DNA of 8,888 nucleotides, taken from contig PIYJ01000054.1 of assembly GCA_003601725.1 (NCBI GenBank), forward strand, positions 1-8,888. The letters run 5' to 3'. The notes beneath the pieces are model-generated. The model saw nothing but the letters and a program-made list of their open reading frames with translations. It was not told the origin of the DNA and ran no database searches. Of the stretch, positions 1-7,576 are shown in pieces. The stretch is from Candidatus Bathyarchaeota archaeon. GTDB lineage: Archaea; Thermoproteota; Bathyarchaeia; Bathyarchaeales; DTEX01. A program made the position numbers and the translations under genes. Every line of letters starts with the position of its first letter. The stretch's first letter is position 1.

Positions 1-47
1 CGTGTATCCGGTTGAGCTAGACGCCTAGGCTACAGAGAGCATTTATA

Positions 48-760
48 ATGTTGTTTTGTAATAATTGTGGAGCTAAACTTGAGCCTGAAGATAAGTTTTG
101 CGGCAACTGCGGAGCACCCGTAACACAACAGAAAATGTTTAAGACTGGAAAAGAGCTTCTTCGAACTTCGCCGCCGCCTCCAGCGGCACATGCTTTTGCT
201 CAATCAACGAAAAGGGCATGTAAGAGGGGGAAGTTTCATTTTTCGGACTGCGAAGGTACATTGTGAATACGAAGCTTTCCAGCCTAGGAGGCATTAGTTT
301 AGGTGCTATGCGTCCTTATCAGATTAAGGATGCAAATGGCAATCTATTAGGGTACGCTAAAAAGAAGGTCTTTAGCTGGGGAGACAAATTCTGGTTTGAA
401 GACCTAGATGGAAGAGAGAGGAAAAATTGAGAAGAAGAGGATAGCTCTGAGATCCACATATGCCATGTATGATCAAAACGGCAATAAGAGGGGCGAGATT
501 AAAAAAAGAAGATATCCCTTAAGCCAGTCTATACTATAAAAGGTCCAAACGGCGAAGTGATCTCGATCATCAAGGGGAACTGGGGAGGAAGCGAATACAA
601 ATCTTATGCCTCCGACAAAAGAAAGGTCTTAGCTAATGTGTCACGGAAAGCATCTTGGCGTTCAATATTTTCCGGCGAGCATGCAGTTGAGATCTATGAT
701 AACTATCTAGAACCACTGCTGGTCTTATCCTTTGATGTAGTATGCCGCTTTGAAGATTAA
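48..760 (+). pseudogene. Broken zinc-ribbon + LURP-one-related (tubby-like) domain protein
   Basis: An ATG at 48 opens a zinc ribbon (Cys4, Cys7, Cys18, Cys21, with CGAKL and CGAPV knuckles) followed by a Pro/Ala-rich linker (PPPPAA). The rest of the protein lies in alternating frames. From about 224 it continues in the frame of position 2 (RRYIVNTKLSSLGG, then RPYQIKDANGNLLGYAKKK and FWFEDLDGRE). From about 420 it is in the original frame (KIEKKRIALRSTYAMYDQNG). From 521 to the TAA at 758-760 it is in frame 2 again (KPVYTIKGPNGEVISIIKG, ending EPLLVLSFDVVCRFED). Joined together these give the repeated beta-hairpin pattern of LURP-one-related/scramblase-like proteins (x-I-x-D-x-N-G-x). Breaks fall near G5 at 226-230, a GA repeat at 411-421 and CCCTT/AAG at 516-522. 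No BHB hairpin fits these sites, so they look like simple indels. This is decay or, less likely, sequencing error. The LURP family's molecular role in archaea is unknown to me. Confidence 0.72.
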
Positions 761-890
761 GGGCTCCTCTGGAGAAGATACGGGTCTACTTAGTTTATAG
801 AGTGGAAGATAAGCAGAATGAATAATCAGCATCATAGTAATCTTTTCTTTATGTTAGAATATTTTAAGTGGGATGCTTTAAGTTATGATT

Positions 891-897
891 AAGGTGA
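891..897 (+). promoter_or_regulatory. Ribosome binding site fixing a TTG start
   Basis: AAGGTGA lies 6 nt before the TTG at 904. It is complementary to the archaeal 16S 3' end (anti-SD CACCUCC). A stop codon sits in frame at 886-888 and no in-frame ATG precedes the zinc-ribbon cysteines, so the site supports TTG as the true start. Confidence 0.7.
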
Positions 898-903
898 ATA
901 TTT

Positions 904-1725
904 TTGGTAAGATGCCCTAAATGTGGAACCATTGTTGGAGATGACGCAAAGTTCTGCCCGAAATGCGGAGCAAAGATACGAATAGAAGAACTGAGACCGT
1001 TGGAATATAAGATAAAATATAGACCTTCCTATTCTCTGCTGGAGGTTAAGCTTCCTCCTGAAGGAAAGATCACGGCTGAAGCTGGCGCCATGACCTACAT
1101 GACTAGCAATATTGAAGTGAAAACTCATACTAGAATCAAAGAAGGAGGACTCTGGAGGACGATTAAAGTCTCTCTGCTGGGCGGGGAGACCCTCTTCATC
1201 AATGATTATATTGCCAGAGGAGACACCGGCAAGGTCGGATTCGTATCTGCCCCCCTAGGAGACATAACTCGACTGGAGGTAAGCCAAGAGAAGGGATATA
1301 TAATTCAGAGCTCAGCTTACATAGCTTCAACTTCTGGGGTTCACCTTGATACTGAATGGCAGGGGTTCACGAAAGGACTTTTCGGACAGAACCTCTTCAT
1401 GATTAAGACCTTAGGAGAAGGAAACGTCTTCATAAACACGTTCGGCGCCATAGACAAGCATGAATTGAAGCCGGGGGAAACGCTTGTTGTAGACAATTTT
1501 CATCTTGCCGCACTTAGTACAACATGCAGATACAAGGTTCGAATGTTCGGAGGGTTAAAATCCACGCTGCTCGGAGGCGAGGGGTTAGTGACAGACGTCA
1601 CAGGGCCGGGCGAGGTATACATACAGACTAAGAATCCCTTGGAATTCGTAAATTGGCTGTGGAAATATCTTGGACCGAGAATTCAAGGAGCGGCAAATCG
1701 TGGATCGCGACGCATCTTTTTCTGA
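904..1725 (+). CDS. Zinc-ribbon AIM24 / TIGR00266 family protein
   Basis: The 273-residue protein has an N-terminal zinc ribbon (Cys4, Cys7, Cys18, Cys21: CPKCGTIVGDDAKFCPKCGAK). A beta-rich AIM24/TIGR00266 domain follows from about residue 33 to 240. Recognisable family signatures are the AEAGAMTYM segment (about 59-67), SLLGGETLFINDY, a KTLGEGNVFINTFGAI segment and the near-C-terminal GEGLVTDVTGPGEVYIQT. The family is widespread in bacteria and archaea; yeast AIM24 is mitochondrial, but the biochemical role in prokaryotes is not established, so none is assigned. The start is TTG, backed by an AAGGTGA site. The upstream neighbour carries the same Cys spacing in its zinc ribbon, which suggests a shared module. 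The gene converges on the GH57 gene. T-runs overlap both 3' ends (TTTTT at 1717-1721, and AAAAA at 1759-1763 for the other strand). Confidence 0.88.
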   Translation: MVRCPKCGTIVGDDAKFCPKCGAKIRIEELRPLEYKIKYRPSYSLLEVKLPPEGKITAEAGAMTYMTSNIEVKTHTRIKEGGLWRTIKVSLLGGETLFINDYIARGDTGKVGFVSAPLGDITRLEVSQEKGYIIQSSAYIASTSGVHLDTEWQGFTKGLFGQNLFMIKTLGEGNVFINTFGAIDKHELKPGETLVVDNFHLAALSTTCRYKVRMFGGLKSTLLGGEGLVTDVTGPGEVYIQTKNPLEFVNWLWKYLGPRIQGAANRGSRRIFF

Positions 1726-1756
1726 ACGATGAGGACAGTTTCTTCGCGAAGCCTAT

Positions 1757-3304
1757 TCAAAAATATCCGGTTGCTTCTCTCCTCTGTTCTTTTCTTTCTT
1801 GAAATCTTTTTTCTAAAATTTTAATCATCGATCTTCTGAGCTCGTTTGCTTTTAAACCGGATGTTCTCAATTCTCTGATCTTCTCTGCTAAGGCTTCATC
1901 ATGCAATGAGTCTCTCATCCATCTTTCGAAGTCTCCCCGTTTAATGTGAAACCTTAATGCCTTCATGTTTATCTTTCTAAGAGCTTGAATGAACCCCTTT
2001 AATGTCCAAGCCATCGTCCCGGTGTAATATTTCTTTCCTTTACCTGTGTAAAAAAGAAACGGTTCATCAGCAGCTACCGATGCAAGTCTAACCCTATTCT
2101 CAAAGTCTAAAAGCGCAGCTTGAGCCGTCACGTAAGCATCCACCGAGGTGGGGAAAGGGCTGAAGTATGAATGAACTAAACCTGGCCCTCCACTTGCGGT
2201 GCACATATAATATAGATGATCACTTATCTGGAAGCATCGCCACGTCCTTAGAAAATCTTCATCACCGGATTCTTTTACAAGCGATTCAAGTCTCCGTACA
2301 GATACGTAATATGCCCACTGCATTGTATTTCCAAGCCATCCGCTGGTATCTCTCTGAAGGTCAGCCCAAGAAACCGTTCCACCCAGCTCGGGGACATCAA
2401 TCTCTCCGATGGGCTTATACTTCTCAATCACTTCGGAGGGCGTAGACATGCTGAGATGCTTCCACTTCAAAATCTCATCTGGCAGATGCCTCAGAAATTC
2501 ATGTATGCCTGTCTCCGGCCAGTGATGCTCTCCGAAAGTCTCGTAATCCGGAAATATACATATGCATTCCCCTGACGTTGAAGCAAGCCAACTTGCATAC
2601 TTTTCAGCCGTAAGGGGCCATTCACTCCACCATCTCGCTGAGAACCTGAATCCCACATCATCCGTCAATTTATAATTCCGTAGCAAAACGCGGATCTTTT
2701 CGCAGCCAGAAGCTCTATAGAGATGATTCGGTGATCTTCCATGTAGGATTCTTTCAGCTCCCTCCGTGAAGATTCCTTTGAAGCCGAGTTGTTCAACAGT
2801 CCTTGCAATGGCATTGTTGTAGATGAGCTCCGTATTCTCAAAGATCACAGGGTCCTGCTTTAATAGGTCCTTGATTGTCTGCCTATGCATCTCCACCTGT
2901 TCAATGAACTCTTCTCTTTCAGGATAGAGGCTGGCAAGCGAGTGATAGTATGTTTGGCTTAGAAACTCTACGCAGTCGGTCTCAGCGAGCTGCCTAAAGG
3001 AGTCTAAGAGGTCAGGGTTGAACATCTCACATTGCTCGAGGAAGATCCCTGAGAGGCTGAATGAGAATTTGACTTGTTTTTTCTCCCTCTTATGCTCATC
3101 GATCAGTTCAAGCAATATCTGATTCGATGGAAAATAACATTTCTTGCATGCTCTAATGAAGACTTCCCTGTTCACGGCATCATCAAAATAGTATTTAAAA
3201 AAATCTCTCTTCTGCACGTGTTTAAAGAGCCTATTCTCCCAAAAGAAGTCCCGTCTTAACCTGTAAGGCTGATGAATCTCAAAAACGAATATGATGTCAG
3301 TCAA
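1757..3304 (-). CDS. GH57 glycoside hydrolase with C-terminal DUF5752-like domain
   Basis: The 515-residue protein resembles the archaeal GH57 alpha-amylase/glucanotransferase group acting on alpha-glucans. GH57 signatures appear in order: HQPY at 11-14; SGIFLEQ around 85-91; FTEGAER at 179-185, where Glu181 is the likely nucleophile; FPDYETFGEHH at 251-261, where Asp253 is the likely acid/base; and DHLYYM at 362-367. From about 415 to 500 the sequence matches the DUF5752 pattern (FYTGxxAWTLKGF, then FHIKRGDFERWMRD and a helical tail), so this looks like a catalytic barrel fused to DUF5752. No signal peptide is seen, so it is probably cytoplasmic. The start is TTG at 3302-3304; an upstream GGGG is a weak ribosome site. 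It is divergent from a glycosyltransferase, which suggests linked glucan turnover. The exact specificity (amylase, transferase or branching) cannot be read from the sequence. Confidence 0.85.
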   Translation of the reverse strand: MTDIIFVFEIHQPYRLRRDFFWENRLFKHVQKRDFFKYYFDDAVNREVFIRACKKCYFPSNQILLELIDEHKREKKQVKFSFSLSGIFLEQCEMFNPDLLDSFRQLAETDCVEFLSQTYYHSLASLYPEREEFIEQVEMHRQTIKDLLKQDPVIFENTELIYNNAIARTVEQLGFKGIFTEGAERILHGRSPNHLYRASGCEKIRVLLRNYKLTDDVGFRFSARWWSEWPLTAEKYASWLASTSGECICIFPDYETFGEHHWPETGIHEFLRHLPDEILKWKHLSMSTPSEVIEKYKPIGEIDVPELGGTVSWADLQRDTSGWLGNTMQWAYYVSVRRLESLVKESGDEDFLRTWRCFQISDHLYYMCTASGGPGLVHSYFSPFPTSVDAYVTAQAALLDFENRVRLASVAADEPFLFYTGKGKKYYTGTMAWTLKGFIQALRKINMKALRFHIKRGDFERWMRDSLHDEALAEKIRELRTSGLKANELRRSMIKILEKRFQERKEQRREATGYF

Positions 3305-3378
3305 GAGGCGATCCCCGAATATGTATATGGGAACTTCGATTTGAAACTAACGTCTTAAAGAGAACTTTCTACGAGGGA

Positions 3379-3397
3379 TTCATAAAGTCTAAATACT
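3379..3397 (+). promoter_or_regulatory. Probable promoter (BRE + TATA) of the glycosyltransferase
   Basis: TTCATAAAGT at 3379-3388 is followed by TAAATACT at 3390-3397. Placing the start of transcription about 27 bp from the TATA centre gives roughly 3420, a leader of about 24 nt before the ATG at 3444. The same TTCATAAAGT precedes another TATA box at 7545, which supports reading it as a BRE-like element. Confidence 0.45.
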
Positions 3398-3443
3398 AAT
3401 TGTCTAATACTACAAAGGGCTTCATAGCAGGGAAAGATGCATT

Positions 3444-4865
3444 ATGCCTATTCAATTAAGGGTGGATTCCTACGAGGCGGGAAGCGGAGCCATAGGGGGA
3501 ATAGCTACTTTTCATAATAATCTGTATCCTAGGCTAATCAAAAGAGGATTCGATGTTAAAACATTCTCGATGCACTTCAGATCTGAACTTCCTCTACGAG
3601 AGAACTTCAAAGGCGTCATAATAAGAAGACCCTCCTCCGATGTCGATCTCGACGTGGCTTACGCTTGGACCTACGATATTCTTCATCAATACGGAATAGA
3701 CGTCCAGTATCTCTCGCCGTCCGAGATATACATAGTTCCAAGATACTTCACAAACTTCGCGGTTGTCCCCTCGCCGTACAGAATCTCCTTAGCGGATCTT
3801 TTCTCCCCTCATGATTGGATGTCATTTCTGAGAAGCGCCCTCTTCGCATGGCTTCACCCCGACCTGATTCAAGCAATCTTCATTCATTCCACAGAACCTG
3901 GCAGGCAGGGAGGAATCCAGCATAGAAACATTCACGGCACATCAAACAAGCTGGATTTAAGCGAGTTCGAATTTAGGGTTCAAGGAGATTACCGAAGATC
4001 ATTCTATGAAGGTCTCAGACTGATCAGAGACTTAGAGTTCCCCTTGACGTTCAAGATTTTAAGCAGGCATCCATACTCAGCGCTCTTCACCGTCAGCAAG
4101 ATCCACAGGAAAGAGTATCTGTTAGGGTTGAGGGCGCACGGCATGAGATTCGGAAAAGTTGATGAAAGGATCTTCGCGATATATCACGGCGTGGACACCG
4201 AAGAGTATCGGCCGATGCGGGATGTTGAAAAGGAAGGCTTCACCATAGGGTTCGTCGGAAGATGTACACCTGTCAAGGGCGCCGACATCATTCCTGACCT
4301 CGCATCACGTCTGATAAAGAAGATACCGAATCTTAGGTTCCACATAGTGACGAAGACTGATACTCAGAATCCATACTATCAAGAGCTCATAAGCAAAATC
4401 TATGATATGAAGCTTGAAGACATCATCTACATTGATAATACCTTCTATATAGGAGAAGAGAAGATCAAGGTCATAAACAGCTGGAACATCGCTTTGATTC
4501 CTTCAAGATATGAGCCTCAGGGACAAGTAGACCTGGAAGCAATGGCATGCGGGGTTGTCCCAGCCGTGGGAATGGGTGGTTTACGCGAGAAGGTCATTGA
4601 CGGCTTCAACGGCATATGGATAGATCCCAACAATATAGATGAAACCGCTGAGAAGATATTCCAGTTTTACAAGGGAAAATATAAGGGAAGGACGGATGAC
4701 GAGATAATCTATAACTGCAGGGAATCGGCAGAAAAGATTTGGGACTGGGATAAACGTGCAGATGTTCACAAAGAGCTATATGCGTATCTGGTTGATGGAC
4801 GCGTCGACGATGTGAGTAGAGACCTAGAAGACCTCCTATTGCCAGATACAACAAGGATCCTCTGA
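3444..4865 (+). CDS. GT-B glycosyltransferase (GT4/glycogen synthase-like)
   Basis: The 473-residue protein is predicted to transfer a sugar from a nucleotide donor, plausibly glucose to an alpha-glucan or a related acceptor. The N-terminal Rossmann half carries the glycine-rich acceptor/phosphate loop GAIGGIATF (16-23). The C-terminal half has YHGVDTEEYRP (247-257), GFVGRCTPVKGAD (269-281) with the conserved Arg/Lys phosphate contacts, and PSRYEPQGQVDLEAMACG (353-370) with the EX7E pair Glu357/Glu365. It ends with GLREKVIDGFNGIWID, typical of retaining GT-B enzymes. Residues 111-205 form an insertion rich in aromatic residues and unlike simple GT4 proteins; glycogen synthase-type enzymes often have a longer N-domain like this. 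No membrane segment is seen. The ATG start is preceded by a GGGA ribosome site. It is divergent from the GH57 enzyme, so both may be expressed for the same polymer. Donor and acceptor are unknown. Confidence 0.85.
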   Translation: MPIQLRVDSYEAGSGAIGGIATFHNNLYPRLIKRGFDVKTFSMHFRSELPLRENFKGVIIRRPSSDVDLDVAYAWTYDILHQYGIDVQYLSPSEIYIVPRYFTNFAVVPSPYRISLADLFSPHDWMSFLRSALFAWLHPDLIQAIFIHSTEPGRQGGIQHRNIHGTSNKLDLSEFEFRVQGDYRRSFYEGLRLIRDLEFPLTFKILSRHPYSALFTVSKIHRKEYLLGLRAHGMRFGKVDERIFAIYHGVDTEEYRPMRDVEKEGFTIGFVGRCTPVKGADIIPDLASRLIKKIPNLRFHIVTKTDTQNPYYQELISKIYDMKLEDIIYIDNTFYIGEEKIKVINSWNIALIPSRYEPQGQVDLEAMACGVVPAVGMGGLREKVIDGFNGIWIDPNNIDETAEKIFQFYKGKYKGRTDDEIIYNCRESAEKIWDWDKRADVHKELYAYLVDGRVDDVSRDLEDLLLPDTTRIL

Positions 4866-4906
4866 AAGGCTCTTATTAGCCATCAGAAGGGAATCCGAAA
4901 CTTACG

Positions 4907-4918
4907 TTTTATATTTTT
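4907..4918 (+). promoter_or_regulatory. T-rich TATA element between glycosyltransferase and YbaK genes
   Basis: TTTTATATTTTT stands 59 nt before the next ATG. It could be the TATA box of the YbaK gene (start near 4940) and its T-run could also end the upstream transcript, since archaeal polymerase stops at oligo-U. Only composition and position support this. Confidence 0.35.
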
Positions 4919-4976
4919 ATACTAAAAAGAATAAAAGATGCTTTTTAACCAGTGATGTCTTCAGAGGGACCTAAGC

Positions 4977-5444
4977 ATGTCTCGTGAAGATCTTGAGTCT
5001 TATCTTCAAAACGAAGAAGTCAAATTCAGAATCTTGACCTTTAAGAAGCATACGATGACCGTGGAAGACGCAGAGAGACAACTGGGGGTCAGCAGGGAAA
5101 GAATAGTGAAGAGCTTACTCTTTATCGACGAGAATGGAACGCCGATTCTCGGGATTGTGACCGGTGACAGAAGGATCAGCGACAAAAAACTGAGAAAGGC
5201 ATGTGGAGCTCGTAAGTTGAAGCTTGCCCGCCCCTCCGTTGTAAAGGAGATAACGGGATACGAGGTGGGAGCATTACCCCCAATAATCCATGGGAAACCC
5301 ATCAGAACCTTCATAGACCCTAAAGTTATGAGTTTCGATAAAGTTTATGGCGGCGGAGGAGCAGTGAACGCCTTATTGGAGATAAGTCCCGAAGAGATAA
5401 AGAGGCTAAGTAAAGCTGAAGTCGCAGATATCAGTAAAGAGTAA
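4977..5444 (+). CDS. YbaK/ProX-type aminoacyl-tRNA deacylase
   Basis: The 155-residue protein is a single-domain member of the YbaK/EbsC/ProXp family, which hydrolyses wrongly charged aminoacyl-tRNAs in trans (for example Cys- or Ala-tRNA-Pro). Visible features are HTMTVEDAERQLGV (25-38), where mischarged-tRNA recognition helices begin; IVKSLLF with Lys45 equivalent to the conserved catalytic-site lysine of YbaK; GYEVGALPPI (94-103), the substrate-pocket GxxxGxxPP loop; and GGGGAVNALLEISPEE (125-140), the C-terminal loop and strand. Length is normal for the family. An AGAGGGA ribosome site precedes the ATG. It stands alone, with its own upstream TATA-like element. The amino acid it clears cannot be told from the sequence. 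Confidence 0.88.
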   Translation: MSREDLESYLQNEEVKFRILTFKKHTMTVEDAERQLGVSRERIVKSLLFIDENGTPILGIVTGDRRISDKKLRKACGARKLKLARPSVVKEITGYEVGALPPIIHGKPIRTFIDPKVMSFDKVYGGGGAVNALLEISPEEIKRLSKAEVADISKE

Positions 5445-5480
5445 ACTCCCAAGGGCTCGTCGTACTTCTTAAGGTAGCTC

Positions 5481-5492
5481 TGATAATTATCA
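5481..5492. repeat. 12-bp perfect palindrome TGATAATTATCA
   Basis: TGATAATTATCA is its own reverse complement and lies in the gap between the YbaK and antiporter genes, about 60 bp upstream of the antiporter TATA box. It has the form of a dimeric regulator site. AT-rich palindromes also occur by chance, so this is tentative. Confidence 0.3.
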
Positions 5493-5544
5493 AATCAAAG
5501 ATTGAGATCACTTTTCCCAGGGGCATTATCAGACCGCGAATAAG

Positions 5545-5565
5545 CCTCATATAAAATTCATGAGG
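5545..5565 (+). promoter_or_regulatory. TATA box inside an inverted repeat, antiporter gene promoter
   Basis: CCTCAT (5545-5550) and ATGAGG (5560-5565) are perfect 6-bp inverted arms around ATAAAATTC, so the TATA element CATATAAAAT sits within the dyad. The predicted transcription start is near 5580. A regulator bound here would compete directly with TBP, the usual archaeal mode of repression. Confidence 0.45.
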
Positions 5566-5656
5566 AGAACATTATTAGTAAGGACCCAAAGAATTATTTG
5601 TGCCTTTAATAAGCACATCAACTCATAAGTCGAGAACGATCAGGAAGATTAGCCTA

Positions 5657-7105
5657 ATGTTTACCCCTCTGCTTGACGCCCTGTTGCTTTCAGTTTTAGC
5701 CACTCCCCTAATAGGGCTGATTGGAAGCAAAGTTAAACATGAGAAGAATATAGTAGCAACTTACATCACCTTTGTTCTGTCAGCATCTCTCGTAATGGTT
5801 CTTATGTTCTATCCGCAAGCGTGGAGCAGTGAAAGCTCCTTAATCAGTTCAAGCCCGGAGCAATCATCTATCATGGTTGACGGGCTCAGCGTCTTCATGA
5901 CTGTGATCTTATTCACTGTAGGAATCGCCTCTTCAGTCTTCTCCGTTAAAGAATTAAGATCAGTCAGCTCAACTGGGTACTACACAGTCTTTCTCGGCAT
6001 GATAGCAGCCATGGTTGGAGTTGTTTTTTCCGAAAGCCTATTCACCCTCTTCATATTTTGGGAGATAATGTGCCTGTGTTCTTACACGCTCGTAGCTTTT
6101 CATAAAGAAAGATGGGAGCCGATTGAAGCGGGCTATAAATATCTAATCATGAGCAGCGCGGGAAGCATAATAATACTATTCGCTTTGTCTTTCCTTTACG
6201 GTTTAACTGGAACGCTGAGCATCCCGCATCTTGCAGCCAGCCTAGCAAGCTCGCAAGGAAACCCCGTCGTTTACATAAGTCTTCTGATGATCATAGCTGG
6301 GTTTGGGCTGCAAGCTGGAATGGTGCCGTTTCACACATGGCTGCCTGACGCTCACATGGCTGCCCCCAGCCCGATAAGCGCCCTTCTTTCGGGGGTCGTA
6401 GTGAAAATCGGGATCTATGGACTCATCCGCATCCTCTTCGAGATTTTTCTTCCCATGCAGAACGCTTGGCAAGTTGTGTTAGCAGTCTTCGCGGTCTTAA
6501 CGATGTTTATCGGTAATCTTTCAGCTCTCTTCCAAGATGATCTTAAACGCTTATTGGCATACAGCACAATCGCTAACACTGGATATGTTCTTTTAGGTCT
6601 CGCCATAGGGTCACAGCGAGCCTTAGCTGGAAGCCTTCTTCAGATGATGAATCATGCGGTGATTAAGGCTCTCCTCTTCCTATGCGTCGGAGCGTTCCTA
6701 CATTCCACGAGAACCCGAAGCTTAAATGAAATCGCAGGGATAAGGCGTTCCATGCCTTTGACCAGCATCGCATTCTCTGCGGGAGCCCTATCTTTAGCCA
6801 CCTTTCCAGGTCTTAATGTCTTCTGGAGCGAATTAATGATAATCACCGCGGGGATAGAGTCAAACATGTCCATACTGTCTTTTCTAATGATCTTAAACTT
6901 GGTGATTTCAGCCGCCTACGCTTTAAGAATGATCTACACCGTAGCGGTAAAGAAGGCGACTTCCACCTCAAGAAAAGCGAAAGAGGCGCCGATGCTTATG
7001 CTTCTGCCGATCCTTTCTCTCACCGCGATCTCAATCTTGATAGGAGTCTATCCCTCCCCATTCATATCCTTCGCAGAAGCAACCGTAACCTCCCTTAATC
7101 TATAA
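5657..7105 (+). CDS. Antiporter-like membrane subunit (Proton_antipo_M; NuoN/MrpD/MbhH type)
   Basis: A polytopic protein of about 13-14 transmembrane helices from the Complex I/Mrp antiporter/membrane hydrogenase family, which moves protons or Na+. The ATG at 5657 gives 482 residues and begins right at the first helix. A GTG at 5600 would add a basic 19-residue tail but has no well-placed ribosome site, whereas an AGGAAG precedes 5657. Family marks: VDGLSVFM (lumen-side loop), FIFWEIM with Glu136 (TM5 Glu), PFHTWLPDAHMAAPSPISALLSG, VVKIGIYG with Lys250 (TM8), MMNHAVIKALLF with His333/Lys337, and FWSELM with Glu392. The TM7 lysine expected in AFGxKAGxxPFHTW is Gln219 here (codon CAA at 6311-6313). 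No partner hydrogenase or dehydrogenase subunit lies in the window, so it is an orphan or its operon is elsewhere. Subfamily is uncertain. Confidence 0.85.
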   Translation: MFTPLLDALLLSVLATPLIGLIGSKVKHEKNIVATYITFVLSASLVMVLMFYPQAWSSESSLISSSPEQSSIMVDGLSVFMTVILFTVGIASSVFSVKELRSVSSTGYYTVFLGMIAAMVGVVFSESLFTLFIFWEIMCLCSYTLVAFHKERWEPIEAGYKYLIMSSAGSIIILFALSFLYGLTGTLSIPHLAASLASSQGNPVVYISLLMIIAGFGLQAGMVPFHTWLPDAHMAAPSPISALLSGVVVKIGIYGLIRILFEIFLPMQNAWQVVLAVFAVLTMFIGNLSALFQDDLKRLLAYSTIANTGYVLLGLAIGSQRALAGSLLQMMNHAVIKALLFLCVGAFLHSTRTRSLNEIAGIRRSMPLTSIAFSAGALSLATFPGLNVFWSELMIITAGIESNMSILSFLMILNLVISAAYALRMIYTVAVKKATSTSRKAKEAPMLMLLPILSLTAISILIGVYPSPFISFAEATVTSLNL

Positions 7106-7224
7106 AAATTATAGAGCGCTTCACACAGTTACAAAATATAAATCTATTTCATAAAACGTCGCTTTTTGTCTCCGATTAACTTGGATTATCAGAAAAACAT
7201 CTCATGTTCTTGTTTGCAATATGA

Positions 7225-7488
7225 CTATTCAAACTTGACATCACAACGAGAATTTATGAGTTGTCGTTTCTGGCCGTGACTGAGTTTTTTGATCTGTCGT
7301 TCCCTTTCAATAGCTTCGCTACGGCTGCTAAACTCTTCCACGTAGATAACCCTGTCAGGTTTATGCATCCTCGTGTATCTTGCCCCTCGACCTTTCTTGT
7401 GCTGTTCTAGTCGACGCTTCAGATCCTTAGCGTATCCAGTATAGTAGCTACCGTCTTTGCAAAGCAGGATATAAACGTAGTAAGGCAC
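7225..7488 (-). CDS. GIY-YIG domain endonuclease (UPF0213/YhbQ-like)
   Basis: The 87-residue protein is a stand-alone GIY-YIG nuclease fold. The motif halves are YYVYIL (3-8) and YYTGYA (15-20). Arg26 in KDLKRRLEQH is the expected catalytic arginine, and Glu63 in EAIERERQIKKL the expected metal-binding glutamate. GARYTR and VIYVEEFSSRSEA are further family patterns. Length matches UPF0213 proteins (about 80-100 residues). Their DNA substrate is poorly defined; some cut branched or single-stranded DNA. The GTG at 7486-7488 is the only reasonable start, since an in-frame stop lies five codons upstream; AGGA sits very close to it. Its likely promoter is the reverse reading of the TATA element at 7544-7552. 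Such genes are commoner in bacteria, so transfer is possible but cannot be shown here. Confidence 0.85.
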   Translation of the reverse strand: MPYYVYILLCKDGSYYTGYAKDLKRRLEQHKKGRGARYTRMHKPDRVIYVEEFSSRSEAIERERQIKKLSHGQKRQLINSRCDVKFE

Positions 7489-7535
7489 TTTCCTATCAAC
7501 TCATTCTAAACTTTCATCAGCAAACAAACCTTAAG

Positions 7536-7552
7536 TTCATAAAGTATTTAAG
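7536..7552 (+). promoter_or_regulatory. BRE + TATA box ahead of the structured RNA candidate
   Basis: TTCATAAAGT (7536-7545) followed by TATTTAAG (7545-7552) gives a start of transcription near A7577, preceded by C, as archaeal polymerase prefers. A7577 is the first paired base of the RNA's closing stem. Read on the minus strand, CTTAAATAC could serve the GIY-YIG gene, so the element may work both ways. Confidence 0.5.
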
Positions 7553-7576
7553 CAGAATTCCAAATTACTGGTTTTC

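Noticed and set aside
188..221. Possible BHB intron in the zinc-ribbon/LURP gene (ACATGC...GCATGT hairpin)
   Set aside because: The 3' bulge is 2 nt, the inner helix fails, and the 17-nt excision needed for the frame runs straight into TAA at 221-223.
2167..2445. 92-codon plus-strand frame opposite the GH57 gene
   Set aside because: It lies wholly antisense to a clear GH57 coding sequence and has no family features.
5600..5656. GTG start 19 codons upstream of the antiporter ATG
   Set aside because: AAGGA is about 15 nt away, too far, and the extension is hydrophilic and basic before the first helix. The ATG at 5657 has a nearer AGGAAG. It is not fully excluded.
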